From Raphanus sativus (lineage: Eukaryota; Streptophyta; Magnoliopsida; Brassicales; Brassicaceae): 64,000 nt of DNA. The notes below the pieces were generated by a model. It did no database searches and was not told the DNA's origin. It saw nothing but the letters and a program-made list of their open reading frames with translations. Position numbers and translations under genes: made by a program. Location: assembly GCF_000801105.2 (NCBI RefSeq), contig NC_079516.1:5890001-5954000 (forward strand), written 5' to 3'. Below are positions 19,481 through 31,488 of the stretch, piece by piece (the first letter of the stretch is position 1; every line of letters begins with the position of its first letter).

Positions 19481-21103
19481 CTAGAAACGTCGATATGCTT
19501 TAGGTTTTGCTTTGGGTGTCACTTTTGTTTCCTCAACGCTTCTTGCAGAAATGCCTTCCTCCGGTTCATGCCTGTTAATTAAAGCTCACACACAGTTAAA
19601 TAGAACCCTAACTCCAAACATAATAATATATATATACCTTAAGCAGTCTTTTAAACATGCAATTTTCTTAAAAGAGAACAATCTTTGTGTGAGATTAGTT
19701 AAGCATTCCGTTTTAAGAACAAAGTATATGAATCTATGAAGCTAAGATGCTGATATTTAGTTTCTTGATAATTACTCTTTTTCTATATGCATCCAATGCA
19801 ACTATAAAGTATTTGAGTAAAAGATCATTTTCGAACAAAGAAAAGCAAAAAATAAACATTAGTTAATATTTTTGACTAACCTCCTTGTAATTCGTATCCT
19901 TTTGCTTTTGCGCGTACTCTTCTTCACAATGTGAATTTGGCTTGGGACGTAATTCATGATATGTGGCCATGATCCATCTATAATCCCTTCACTATAAACA
20001 TGTCTTTCTATATTCTTTCCAACAATGAAAATCCTGGTATACTCTTCTTCGTTATCATCATCCTCATCATCCTCATCATCCTCATCATCCTCTTCATCCT
20101 CATCATCCTCATCATCCTTTTCTGTACTACAACACACTGCCACTTTATGCTCCTCATCCAACAAGAAGGAGACAATATTTAACAACACGACGTCCACTAC
20201 CAAGAACTCGGCCCACGCCACCTTTTTGGTGTCAATCTTATTGCTCACCCATATCTTCATCTCAGATGAATCCATATGAAGATATTGATGTAACACCGAG
20301 AGCTGTTCGTCTCTAACAACTGACAGAACAGCGGTATCTTCATGCTTCTCAAAACTCGAGAAATTACCAGGACCAGCACTCTCGTACGGAAGAGGGAGAA
20401 ACCCAAATCTCTCTCTCGTGAAATCGAAGCTGAGAATGAACTGGTCGTCCTTTTTTGTAGCAACCCAGTAAGTGTTTCCTTTCACAGACACGCCACGAGC
20501 GGTTATGTCCCAATCATCCTTATCAACATCTAACGCCCTCCACGAGTCAGACACAAAGTCATACATTTCAAACTCGGAAACCTTACGCCCCAGTTGCATG
20601 TTGTCATAACGACAATACCTCAAGATCTTGTAGCTATTAACACAAGAAGACTTGCTGCCTTTGTATCCAAGAGCATAAAAATCAGATTTGTGATAAGATG
20701 TCCTAGGTTCTACATACCTAGTTTCACCGTTACAAGGGTTGCAAACCACGAGCGTTTGGTTTCCCACCATAGTGCACAAGATCAAACCCTTGCAATAAAA
20801 AATATCATGTATTTTTAAATCATCTGAATCTTGTAAGGATCCAAGTTTACCTCCAAACTCCATGGACAGATCATCAAGGTTGTTACGAATGTCTTGGAGG
20901 TTGATGATTGTTGAATAAACACTAGTATTCAACAATAAGATGAACTCTCTTCCTGCTTGAGCCAAGTGCTTCTTGGCGAGTAGATCTTGGCGTAGAGTGT
21001 ACCATCGTTTACACGCAGTTTGCCATTGTGATGGAGACTTTTTCGGAACACGGGCGAGGATCTTGTTTTCCAGATCAAATGGAAGGTCGGTCATCATCAC
21101 CAT
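19481..21103 (-). CDS. F-box protein, copy C
   Basis: Exon 1 (19881-21103) starts MVMMTDLPFDLENKILARVP and has the same F-box and associated region as copy A (6378-7946), to which it is highly similar. A conserved phase-2 intron leads to exon 2 (19481-19571), which ends in KAYRRF. The total is 437 residues. The main difference from copy A is an acidic run of Asp/Glu (about residues 328-350) encoded by an expanded TCATCC-type hexamer repeat at 20057-20118. The gene is divergent from intact EMB2786. Its target is unknown. Both full copies lack stops or frameshifts, so they are probably functional duplicates. Confidence 0.86.
20057..20118. repeat. TCATCC-type microsatellite in F-box C
   Basis: Repeats of CATCCT/CATCAT phased in codons give an Asp/Glu tract on minus. 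Copy A has only a few acidic residues here (DKDDSEEE). Confidence 0.85.
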
Positions 21104-21935
21104 CTTCTAGTAGTGATTTCTGACCCAATATCTCTCCAGGTAGAAAGAATATAGGACTAACGATCGATATGAACTATGGAAAACCTCTTTTGTTTTTTTA
21201 TTTTATTTGAACACTGGGGTAAAACTCAAAAATGTTTTTCATCGGATTTTTATTGATCGTATGATAATATTGTCAAAGGTATTTCAGGGAAATGCATATT
21301 TTGTGGAAATTTCAAATCTAAATTATATTTTTCTTTTTGAGAAAAGATATCTTTCTTGAAATGTAGATTTATGTGACTATTTTCAAGATGAATATGCTGA
21401 ATAAAGTAAGGAATAATTTATTTGTGAAACAGTTAAATTCTTCTCGTCAATTTATCAAGACAATGAAAGAAATAAATTTTACTAAAGATTTATTGACCAA
21501 AAAGAAATTTGTTTCTTCTCATCAATTTATTTGTTTCTTTTAAATTACCAATACTATTAAAAAAAGATCACCAGTTGAGAAAAGTTGTGTCCAGCTTAAA
21601 ATTTCAGCTCAAATATGATTATAAAAAATATAAATATGATTAAAAACATAAATCAAAAATTAAATTTTTAAAAATAAATATAAAATATATCATAAACCGG
21701 AGGAGAGAGAGATACGTAAGGTGGTTGAGATTATGATTTAGGCGGGAGTGAAACTGAATTGTACTGGATCTATCTACAACAGTTGGTAACACAGTCAAAC
21801 AATGCTTAATGGGCCTATATTTGCGGCCCGTTATGACCAGATTGGAAATCTTAAAATCCGAAGCTCTCACCGCTCTTCTCATTCCGTCTATCTCAAGCTC
21901 CGTGTCATCTCGCCGGCAAAGAACTCGATCTATCT
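21104..21935. promoter_or_regulatory. divergent promoter, F-box C / EMB2786
   Basis: AT-rich spacer, then a GC-richer core with an E2F-like GGCGGGAG (21741-21748) and site II TGGGCC (21810-21815), motifs common in promoters of proliferation and organelle genes. The EMB2786 leader probably ends its first exon at 21935, with a 5' UTR intron 21936-22139. The transcription start is inferred. Confidence 0.6.
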
Positions 21936-22174
21936 GTATGTCTCTCTCCCTCTCCGTCTAACAACTCCTCGTTTTCGAATGTTTCATTCGCTGCCTTTTT
22001 TTTCATTCACACAACGATTCAGAGATTCAATCGGCGATTCAAAGTTTCCAACTTTTTTGCTGTTCAAAGTTTCGAATTTTTCTTTTTTTTAATACACGAA
22101 TTGTTAGTTCTTGAAAATGGGTTTATGTTTCTGTAACAGGAAAAGAAAACCGTAGTTTGAATCTCCTTGTGGAA

Positions 22175-22841
22175 ATGCCGACTCTACAAGGCTCTCTGCC
22201 TCCTGAGCTCGCTAACAATGTGGTTAGGGTCTGTATCATCTTTATTCTATTTACTCTCTCAGTGTCTTGTTTCTTTTTTGTTTTTTACTAATGTATTCGT
22301 TCTCTTTCTTATGGGGCTAGTTGTACCGTGAATGTCTTCGTAGAGCTACATTCATTGGTAAGCAGGTGAGAGATGAGATTCTCTTACCTCTTTGAATTTT
22401 GAACTTTTGCTTATTGTCAGATTTAGACACTGCTGTGTTGCATTCATTAGGATTGTGTTTAGTGGTGCCATTGATGTTCCTGTGTCTTACAGCAACACAA
22501 CACTGAGCTGGTGGTTGGTATGGTGAGGCAACAATTTAAGAAACACATGAATGAGACAGACCCCGAGAAGATTCAGAAGTTAAAGGATGAGTGAGTTTTT
22601 TCGTTTTCTCTTTAAGCCTCTAGTGAATGCTATATAACTTGTTTGGTCTTTGTTCATTGAGGCATAAGTTTGATGTTTCTCACACATATGTACATATACG
22701 TCTATCTATCTGGAAAGTTTGCATCGACTCAAGAAAAGTTTTATGTTTTGTATTTTTGGTAGTGCTGCTCGTGGACTCATCAATCACATGTTGTTCGAGT
22801 CAGAGAAGCTAACAGGACGCAAGGTTAGCCAGAGATCCTGA
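22175..22841 (+). CDS. EMB2786: LYR-motif mitochondrial-type protein (EMB2786-like)
   Basis: Four coding exons (22175-22222, 22321-22365, 22493-22590, 22763-22841) join in frame to 89 residues. A LYR motif opens exon 2 (LYRECLRRA), followed by a basic, helical stretch (MVRQQFKKHMNETDPEKIQK) and a C-terminal ESEKLTGRKVSQRS. Small LYR proteins usually help assemble mitochondrial complexes or deliver Fe-S clusters. Arabidopsis At3g17300 is, from memory, EMB2786, needed for embryo development. Two broken copies at 8740-9115 and 17610-17826 leave this as the only complete one, which fits an essential gene. The choice of the first donor (GTG|GTTAGG) is the least certain border. Confidence 0.85.
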
Positions 22842-23131
22842 TGCAGAGACTTGTTGCTGACTTTCATCGTTATACGCTCTCTCGTTCATTGTATGCTAAA
22901 CAATGCAAGCTTGGTTAGCTTTAATAAAAGAACTTTTGTAATGGGAGTAGCTTCCATGCATTCATAAGATTGATGATCTTGGTTTCCAGTTCAATGTACT
23001 TCAAATTGAATCATACTGTTTTTTGTCTCTTGTTTAGATACGCTGTATTATTAGACACTTTGAAAATGATTAACAATTTGAGTAAAACTATCTTTTACTT
23101 AACCACCATATTTCTCATTGCTAAAATAATA

Positions 23132-23425
23132 CTCCCTCCGTTTCAATATAGTTGATGTTTTATAAGGATAATTTTGTTTCAAATTAGATGAAATTTTGAG
23201 ATGTTTTATAAGGATAATTTTGTTTCAAATTAGATGAAATTTTGAGATTTTAAGGTTAACTTTAACTTTATTGGAAACTGTTCAACCAATTAGATTTTAC
23301 TAGCTTTTTTATTATTGGTTAATTGATTCTAAAATATTTTTTTCAAATAATATTTTTAGAAAAATCTAGTTTTCTTAATCTTTGTGCACTAAAGCAAAAC
23401 ATCAAGTATTATGAAACATATGGAG
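23132..23425. mobile_element. Stowaway-like MITE with internal 46-bp tandem duplication
   Basis: Ends CTCCCTCCGTTTCA and TGAAACATATGGAG are flanked by TA. Inside, a 46-bp unit (23155-23200) is repeated immediately and exactly (23201-23246). No coding capacity. It lies between EMB2786 and the methyltransferase gene. Confidence 0.78.
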
Positions 23426-23579
23426 TATATAACTTTTGTTCCTCCTCTAATTATGGAGTAAACATGAGCCCAAGATATCATCGTCTCCTTGCTCTTGCAC
23501 ATAAGTACAACAAAGACAAAATCTAAGTTCCATGTAGGACCTATATGTTCCGAAGCAAAGAGAACAAAAAAAAAGATTC

Positions 23580-25068
23580 TCATGACTTCAAAACTGCCTC
23601 TGTCTCCGTCTTCAACGCCTCATCCTGAAGATTAAGACAGTTTTCAAATGAACAGACATACCGAGTTTGAAAGAAAAGAGTGTTGGGTTACTCATCATGA
23701 GATAAAACCAGATGCAATTTGGTTTTATCCAAAAAGCATAGAAACATCATCTTGACACACACACACCTTGATACAGACATAGATGTAGTGAACATCAGGG
23801 CTTTTGCCAATTGCAGATTCCACTGAACTTCCCTCATCATCTAGAGGAATTGGTTTAGTCAGTTCCCATCTTGGCGTTTCTAATGGTTGTTGACCTGTCA
23901 AACTTTTGTCTGCAAGAACAGCAAAAGAAGATGGAACTTTTATCCACAAGACACGAATTAACTGATGGTTTATGTATTAGTAAGCTGACCTATCACATGG
24001 AGTTTCGTAGTCCAATAGCGTGATGATTCTTTAAGCAGCCGAAGCCGATAATTCGGAGCTCCATATGTAATCTGGCAGATAACTTAAATCTCTAATAAAA
24101 TCAAATATGATGCATTATAAACAAATAGAACAAAACATTATCATAACGAAGATGTTTACCAGGATGTAGACTCCTTTATCCTTGAGTACCCTATAGTTTA
24201 ATTATTCATCAACTGTTTCATTACACGATTCAATGCCATAGATTTGTGGATATATATATAGTTAGTTACCTCCAAACCTCCTCAAGCATTTGCGTTGAGT
24301 GTTGCCTCGAGTTGCTCCCACACTAAACGTGAAAAAAGGATCAGACTTTCATTGAGAAAATCACTATGTAGAGTCTAGAGATAGCATAAGTAGGCACCAC
24401 TCACCAAAATGGAGTCTAAGGTTCCTGAAAACACACAGAGACAAAACATCCAACATGTTATTACTGTATCAAAACATTAAATCAAAACATCTACTAAAAG
24501 ATGATACCTTTATCAATCACAGAATCAAAGGAAGCATCTACAAAAGCCTTCATATCACGCACATCCATCTTCAAATCTGTCTTTTATTTTCTTTCACATG
24601 ATCAAACAGTCAACACACATAAAGACGACAACTTTCTCCTCGAATTGCATTAGTAACAGAGAGGAGACGTACACTTGAGCTGAGGACGGTGGGAGTGTTT
24701 CTTGTTCATGGCATCGATCACAACAGAGGAGATATCGATATTAACTACATCTTCGTACCCAGCATCCACCATCCCCTCGCTGAACGCTGCAGCGGAGGGA
24801 GTTCAGAATAAAAAAAACAGATCAAGAACGAAAAGTGTAATAATACAGAGAGCATTTTTTTTGTTTTTTTTATAAATTGTGTACCTGAGTTGCCGCAGCC
24901 GATGACGAGGGAACGGTGAGTAGGGTGAGGAGGGAGGTAGAGATTGATGAGAGGGGACAATGAAGAATAGTTTTGGTACCAATCGAAGGGATCTGATTCG
25001 TTCGTGTAACGGTCGTCCCAGTACCATTTCTCGCTGTATGATTGCGTCGACGACGTCTCTCTCGCCAT
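23580..25068 (-). CDS. S-adenosylmethionine-dependent methyltransferase, METTL13-like N-type
   Basis: Nine exons in transcript order: 24885-25068, 24673-24786, 24508-24576, 24405-24424, 24270-24322, 24160-24190, 23990-24071, 23767-23909 and 23580-23624. All have GT..AG borders and give 246 residues in one frame. The protein begins with a characteristic aromatic region (SEKWYWDDRYTNESDPFDWY). The SAM-binding motif I is LVIGCGNS, split by intron 1, followed by DAGYEDVVNIDIS, the acidic motif after it. Further signatures are MDVRDMKAF, VIDKGTLDSIL and VLKDKGVYIL. The order and position match At3g17365. Related eukaryotic proteins methylate elongation factor 1A, but this protein's substrate is unknown. 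Exon 4 is only 20 bases long. Confidence 0.85.
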
Positions 25069-26431
25069 CGTCGTTAGCTATGCCTATAACTAACTGCTTT
25101 CTCGTTGCTCTTCTTTCCTTTTTGTTTTTTTTTCTGAACAAACCAAAAGAGGAAAGAGAAAAAAAGTGGAGTGTAAGAATCGGATACACGAGGACCATGG
25201 TGGTCGGAGAGATATTCCTTGTCGAGCCACGTGGCCATGAGTGTCGGATTGTAAAACAATTACAATACCGATTTCCCGGTTTGATTTAAACCCCGTCATT
25301 TAATATCTAAACCGTATAAAACCGAAAGAAACGGATAAACCGAAATAGAAATACTGATGCCTGACCAACATAGAGCTTTGAGGCTGAAGGCTACAATTGG
25401 AAATGGGAATGGTAATGACATCATTGTTACACCGCTTTATTTATTCTCTTTAATTATTAACGAACCCTTTTCATTAAGGATTATCAACATAACATGTGAC
25501 TGGTACTAAAAACCTTGATTATTGTTAAAATGCCTCATTTTTCCCCATCTTTTTGGTTGTTGGGATCCAATTCAACATATTATTATTATATAGAGGTAGG
25601 GTGTGGTCATTATTTATGTTTTGGACAACTTTATTCAAAGAACAACTTTACATCCCACTCTTCATCGTATCTGCGTAATGAACCTGACTAAAGTCTCTCT
25701 ACTCATGTTTTTTCGATTTTTCATGTGAATTAGGGACCATATATGTTTATTTTTTTTTGTTTGGTCGAAGGGACCATATATGTTTCTATTTTCTGGTTCA
25801 TATACCTTGAATTTAGCAATTCATTGTGTATTGCTTTTAGCATGTCTGTGTAAAAAGAAGGTTTTGCTTGCAGGAAACTGGTTCTGTATGTAAATGGAAA
25901 CAAGAACAAGAATATGAAAGATCATGTTTCTGTTTACTTGGCTCTGGCCCACTCTAGCTCAATTGGGCCAACCAGGGTGGGACCGTGGAGCACAAGACCC
26001 ATGTATGCTAAGGTTTTCAGCAAGATTATTTCTCTCATAAATTTTGTGATATCAATGTAATTACATCTTTCTCTTTATGAAATATCAAATCTTTGGTTCT
26101 TGCAGACAATCTCAATCTTTTTTTTTTGCATTTAAATGAAGCTTTATGTGCCATTTTTCTTTTTCAATAAAGCTCTTATGAGGGTCAACTTATCTTGCTA
26201 AGCATCACTCACATTTTTCACTGTTATCCGTCTATATATGCTGGATCAAAACAAAAATAGCTATTCTCATCTCCACATTTTTAGCCAAATTGCATTCTAC
26301 AAGTGTTAGTTAAGACTCCTCAAAGAATATTGTAAAGGCAAAATCTTTGACAATTGATAATGCAAACAAATGAAGATAACACTGAATATATTCTTTTTAT
26401 ATTATCATCTGTTCAAAAGAAACAAGAAATA
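25069..26431. other. intergenic between methyltransferase and Helitron
   Basis: No gene recognised. It starts with the methyltransferase promoter. A 20-bp T-rich insertion flanked by a 17-bp duplication (AGGGACCATATATGTTT) lies at 25732-25785. Arabidopsis has further genes in this interval, and none was found. Confidence 0.5.
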
Positions 26432-28698
26432 TCTATTTATATAAAGTACAGTTCTCTCTCTCCAGGTTGCGCCACGTCACCCGCCACGTCATAAAGTCGG
26501 TTTCTGCGCATTCGACAACTGTCCCGTTAACCAAAACGCATCACCTTATTTATTTGGAAATCGGATGGGCTTTTGATGGTTATGTGTGTATTTTATGTTA
26601 GTGGGCTTAAATTTCGGATGGGGTGTTCAGTCCAATAACCCATTATCCCTAATCCTAATCTGGAGACACAAAGAGAAGTGGGTTCTCCTCTCTTCTTCCT
26701 TCTACGGCGACTCTGTGATGCCTGAGCTTCTTCGAAATCTCTGAAACGGTTTGAGTTGTGGCGACATAAGAAGAAGAGATACAACTTTTTGACTCTTGCG
26801 ATTTCACATTCAATGCTTCTTAATTATCCCTCTTATAGACGGTGTCTCTCCACCTATATAAAGGTAAGCCTCCATCCCTTGAACATCATCCTCACAATTT
26901 GTTCTTTTTTTTTTGATTGTTCTTTAGACTTTTGTCGACCTTGGTTTCTAGGGTTCATGTCCACTGCAATCTCTGATTAAGTCAGCCAACAATGAAGGTT
27001 CTGAAAGGTGTGTGAGACGACTCTTCATGATTAATCTCTCCGTTAGTCTCGGTCAGTATCGTTTCGTCTGAGATTCATCTCCGATCTGATACGTTACGGG
27101 AACCTTTGTTTCATCGAGATTACAACCTCCCACGCTCGGTTCTGTTGTCAACTCCATAAAATGGATTAATACGAGTAAGCACTCTGCGATTAGTCTCATT
27201 TTTCAGGGTTTCCTGATTGGTGTGAGGTTAGGAAAGTAATACCGTTCACGCGGTGCTTTGCCGTTTTCACTTTTGATCTCAGGTTATGCAATGATTGAGA
27301 TTTTTTTCTTGAATGTATATTGAGATATTATGTGATATGATGTTGAAAATTGAGTTCATTGTTTAAGCTGTTGTGCGAGCATACTCTTTTCTGGGATCAC
27401 AAAACTTGATTTCTTAAAATCAGACTCCACTCTAACTTGCAACTTTATACGCTATATTCTCTCAATGGATTGCGTGATTATTGTTCTCATTGATTTCATT
27501 TTAAAATATGTACGTACAGTCCGCAGAGCTTGAGGAGAGTATTAGATTCAAAATGTGTAAAGAAATTTAGGAGAAAAGGCTAGAGGAACTTGGCCCTGCA
27601 AGAAAAGGCATGAGGATTCTATCATGGATTAAGTTTTTTTTTATTTGGGTCAAATATGGAGTAAATTTTTTTTATTTGAGTAATTAACTTTTTAGCACAC
27701 CACTGCAATTTATTGTATTTGGCAGCTTAAACTAAAGATTTGTACAGCTCGAAATCATATTGATATCCCTAAACTACCTACATGTTTGGTTCTGTTCTTC
27801 TCTATAAAGAATTTGTGTGGTTTCCAATCATTTTCCCTTTTAAAAGTGTAACCAAAGTGAAACATCCTAACCTAAAAGAGCACATGCATCAGTCATAACA
27901 TATTGTTAATAGGCTTTTTCAAGTTCACTTAAACAATACTGATCATACCATTCTTTGTTCGAACAACAAACTGACTTGAATACAATGTCATACACGAACT
28001 ATATAATTATTTAAAACGAATTAGCCAGTGGTATGGTGCATTTCAATTTCAACGTTGAACTTTAGAAGATGAAAAAAAATATAGATGTAATTCAAAGTTG
28101 AGAAATTTTAGTTGCTTACCTGGCATTTGGACTGTTCTTCACTACCTATTCTTCCTATACAATCTCCAATTAAACCCGTCGTCAAGCACATAGGTTCAGC
28201 ATGTCTTGATTGCAACTCTCACTCTAACTTTCTTTGTTTCTTCTCAACTTGGTTTTCTTTCATAATGAAATAATAAAGAAAACAAATAGGTTCAGCATAG
28301 AATGACCTCTAAAATATGTAACTTTTGAATCCAATAATTGAACCTTAATTAACTGCTTATCATAACAAGTATTCTTTTTGATATAAAAATCAATTTAAGT
28401 TCTAAAAGTTGTTTTGGCCAAAAATAAAAGTTCTAAAAAGGTTACAATTGAGTATAATATTTTTTTCTAATTTATATGTATTTTAATTTTCTTTGAAATA
28501 AAGGTCGGTAAACACACAAAATACTCAGAAAATTAATGCATGCATAATGAGATCGAAACACAATTCTAACCAACAAATAATTTCCATGTATTACTTGATG
28601 AAAATACAATATATCCACTATAATATAATCTGAGTTGAAAAAAGTTTGATTTATTAGTTTTTATTTATTCGCCCGCCCGTAGGGCGGGGTTTTCCTAG
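26432..28698 (+). mobile_element. non-autonomous Helitron
   Basis: The 5' end begins TCTATTTATATAAAGTACAG after an A. The 3' end has a hairpin (CCCGCCCGTAGGGCGGG) followed by TTTTCCTAG and a host T. The A|TC...CTAG|T insertion rule for Helitrons is met. No Rep/helicase ORF is present. About 26640-27300 carries C/T-rich, leader-like sequence that may derive from a gene. Confidence 0.72.
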
Positions 28699-28899
28699 TA
28701 AAATATAAATTTATAACTTTTCTTATCACAACAATAAAATATAATAATAAATAATATAAATTCCCAATAGCTCAGATTTTTTTTTCTTCAAAGAAGAATA
28801 GTAAACCCAACTTAAATTATGGAAAACTAAAGTACAAAGAAGAACTCAGAATCCGGAGAGACGTGAAGCAGAAGCTAAACCTGAGACTGGTTCAGGTTT

Positions 28900-30081
28900 T
28901 CAAGCTTGGACCTTATCAGACTTGAGTGGCTTCACAACCTCCCAGGTGAAATCAGCATCATCCCTTCCAAAATGACCATAAGCAGCAGTCTTCAAGAACC
29001 TACCATTACCACCTCTCTTCAAATCCAAGTTAATAGATATCATCCCCGGCCTGAAATCAAAACTCTCCTTCACAATCTCCAGAATCTCCTTGTCTGGAAT
29101 CTTCCCGGTTCCATAGCTGTCCACAAACACAGACAAAGGCTCAGGGACACCAATGGCGTAAGACACCTGAACAATGCACCTCCTCGCGAGCCCACTCGCC
29201 ACAATACTCTTAGCAGCCTGCCTCACGATGTAGGCCCCACTCCTGTCAACCTTGGTCGGGTCCTTCCCAGAGAAAGCACCACCTCCGTGAGCACCCCAAC
29301 CACCGTAAGTATCGATGATGATCTTACGTCCCGTGAGACCAGCGTCACCGTGAGGACCACCGATCACGAAACGACCAGAAGGGTTGAGATGGAAGATAGT
29401 GTTATCGTCAAGGTACTTCTCCGGGATCACCGGGTTGATCACATGCTCCTTGAGATCAGCCGCGATCTCCTCGTTCGTCACGGTCTCATCATGCTGCGTC
29501 GAGATCAGAACTGTGTGGACGCGGACGGGGACCATAGCTCCGTTCTCGTTCAAGTACTCAACCGTGACTTGAGTCTTACCGTCAGGTCTCAGCCACGAGC
29601 AAGTCCCGTTCTTACGAACCTCGGTAAGCTTCGCTCCGAGCTTGGTCGCGAGGACGTGGCTGAGAGGCATAAGCTCGGGCGTCTCGTCGGTCGCGTAACC
29701 GAACATGTGACCTTGGTCACCAGCTCCGACCTCCTCGGGTTTCTTGGTGAGGTGTCCGTGGACGCCTTGCGCGATGTCGGGGCTCTGCTGCTCGATGTTG
29801 ACGAGGACCTTGCAGTTGTCGGCGTCCAGGCCGACGTCGTCGGAGACGAAACCGATCTCTCGGCATGTTTTGCGGACGATCGCTTCGTAGTCGACGTTAG
29901 CCTTGGTGGTGATCTCGCCGAAGACCATGACCATGTTGGTCTTTGTGCACGTCTCGCAAGCGACTTTACTCTCTGGGTCTTGCTCGAGACATGCGTCGAG
30001 GATAGCGTCGGAGATCTGGTCGCAGAGCTTGTCGGGATGTCCCTCGTTGACTGACTCGGAGGTGAACAAAAACGATTCCAT
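28900..30081 (-). CDS. MTO3: S-adenosylmethionine synthetase
   Basis: A single coding exon of 393 residues, the usual plant length. The enzyme makes S-adenosylmethionine from methionine and ATP in the cytosol as a homo-oligomer. Family signatures are visible: [33 protein letters not shown], the Gly-rich loop [19 protein letters not shown], and the substrate and metal-binding region around [18 protein letters not shown] residues. The start METFLFTS-type is [14 protein letters not shown] 5' UTR intron (30095-30196) is supported by GT..AG borders. Position and sequence fit At3g17390 (MTO3/SAM3). Coding GC is much higher than in the flanks, as is usual for highly expressed genes. The long antisense frame is a shadow. 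Confidence 0.97.
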   Translation of the reverse strand: MESFLFTSESVNEGHPDKLCDQISDAILDACLEQDPESKVACETCTKTNMVMVFGEITTKANVDYEAIVRKTCREIGFVSDDVGLDADNCKVLVNIEQQSPDIAQGVHGHLTKKPEEVGAGDQGHMFGYATDETPELMPLSHVLATKLGAKLTEVRKNGTCSWLRPDGKTQVTVEYLNENGAMVPVRVHTVLISTQHDETVTNEEIAADLKEHVINPVIPEKYLDDNTIFHLNPSGRFVIGGPHGDAGLTGRKIIIDTYGGWGAHGGGAFSGKDPTKVDRSGAYIVRQAAKSIVASGLARRCIVQVSYAIGVPEPLSVFVDSYGTGKIPDKEILEIVKESFDFRPGMISINLDLKRGGNGRFLKTAAYGHFGRDDADFTWEVVKPLKSDKVQA

Positions 30082-30290
30082 TTTTTTTATACGTCTGATT
30101 AAAAAAAAACAGAGTATACAAAAAAAATTATCACTATTTGGAATCTAAATCAAGAACTCGAGAGAGATAGAGTGAAGTAGGAACGTGAGAACGTACCTAA
30201 TGAAGGGAGAATGAGAGAGGTGGTAGTAGTACGAAGGTGAAGGAAGAGCGTCGAAGGTTTATATATACGAGAGCAGAGCAAGGAGTGAGG
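30082..30290 (-). promoter_or_regulatory. MTO3 5' leader with intron and TATA box
   Basis: The leader intron spans 30095-30196 (donor GTACGT, acceptor TCAG). On minus, TATATATAA at about 30258-30267 is a good TATA box about 60 bases upstream of the leader exon. Confidence 0.6.
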
Positions 30291-31241
30291 TGGTGTAAGA
30301 TCGTAATTTCAGCTACGTTCATTCACACAGAGAAGATGAGATCTAGATATCTGACGGTTTAAGTTAGATCCATGAAAAGAAGCTAATCAGAACCGTTGGA
30401 TCTGCTTAACTGGACCACCGCGTCCAAGTACAACTTGTACAGTTAGACAGCATCTAGTGAAGATCTAGAATCATGGTTAAAGTCGAAATCTATGTTGGTT
30501 TGATATTAATAACTTTTCATATTTTCACATATATTTAAAATATTGTTTTTTTGACTATAATTTCGAGTGATTAAATCAATAACTATACAATTAGTTTAAA
30601 TTAAACTTTGAAATTTACAATTTGTTATATTAACTAATATTTTTTCAGAAAACATAAATAAAAAATCTTAAACATTAATCTTACAAGAAAGGATAGAATA
30701 ATACTAATACAAAAATATAATGTATTTAAATAAAACAAATATCTCTTATGGTATAATACTTTTGAAGCATGTGAATTTTGATGAAAATTATGAAATGAGT
30801 TAGAAATAAATGCTATCGTAAATCATGGAGTTAAGAGAAGGGGGTTGTGTCGGTGAGTGAGAACGGGAAAGTAATTAATCACCGGGAAACCGGAGGGGAC
30901 ATGTTGGGAGTGAAAGATACATTTCATTACACACACAGGCTGTTTCTTTAGTGATGGGTCCACTCGCCACCGGCAAAAGACAACATAGAATTCTTCATTT
31001 TTTTCATTTATCTCTTTGTTAGTGTTCGGCTAAGCCTAAGGTGTCGAATAAGACCCACTGGTCGTTCTTTTCCGTTCCGAAAAGGAAAAAAATTGAACAG
31101 TTACGCCTGCTAATAATCTTTGTCTATTTTCCAGTTCTGTGAGATCGCACACTGGTATTCATTTGTGAACATTTTTAGCTTTTCGTTTGTGAGTTGTTTT
31201 AGTTGAGCTCGGAAATAGATACACTTAATCACAAACATGTA
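30291..31241. other. intergenic upstream of MTO3
   Basis: The MTO3 promoter, then AT-rich DNA. No gene or clear repeat recognised. Confidence 0.45.
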
Positions 31242-31488
31242 CTCCTTCTGTTTCTGATTTTTTTTTTCACACAAATTAAAAAAAATTGACGGAAATATAT
31301 GTAAATTGTTATTAATGAAAGCTTTCTGGCAAATAGTATTTGAGACAAATAAAATTATTTGTAAAATCAATGTAGTTTACAATTAATTTTCATCTAAAAG
31401 TAAATATAATTTGCATTGAAACTGTAAAATAATATTTTTATGTAACAAAAAAAAAACTAGAATAACACTTATTATGTAATAGAGGGAG
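31242..31488. mobile_element. Stowaway-like MITE
   Basis: Ends CTCCTTCTGTTTC and, inverted, CTCCCTCTATTAC, flanked by TA on both sides; 247 bp, AT-rich and non-coding. The termini are more diverged than in the MITE at 35034. Confidence 0.65.

Noticed and set aside
28906..30054. 382-codon open frame on plus opposite the SAM synthetase
   Set aside because: It is the antisense shadow of a conserved GC-rich coding exon and shows no domain.
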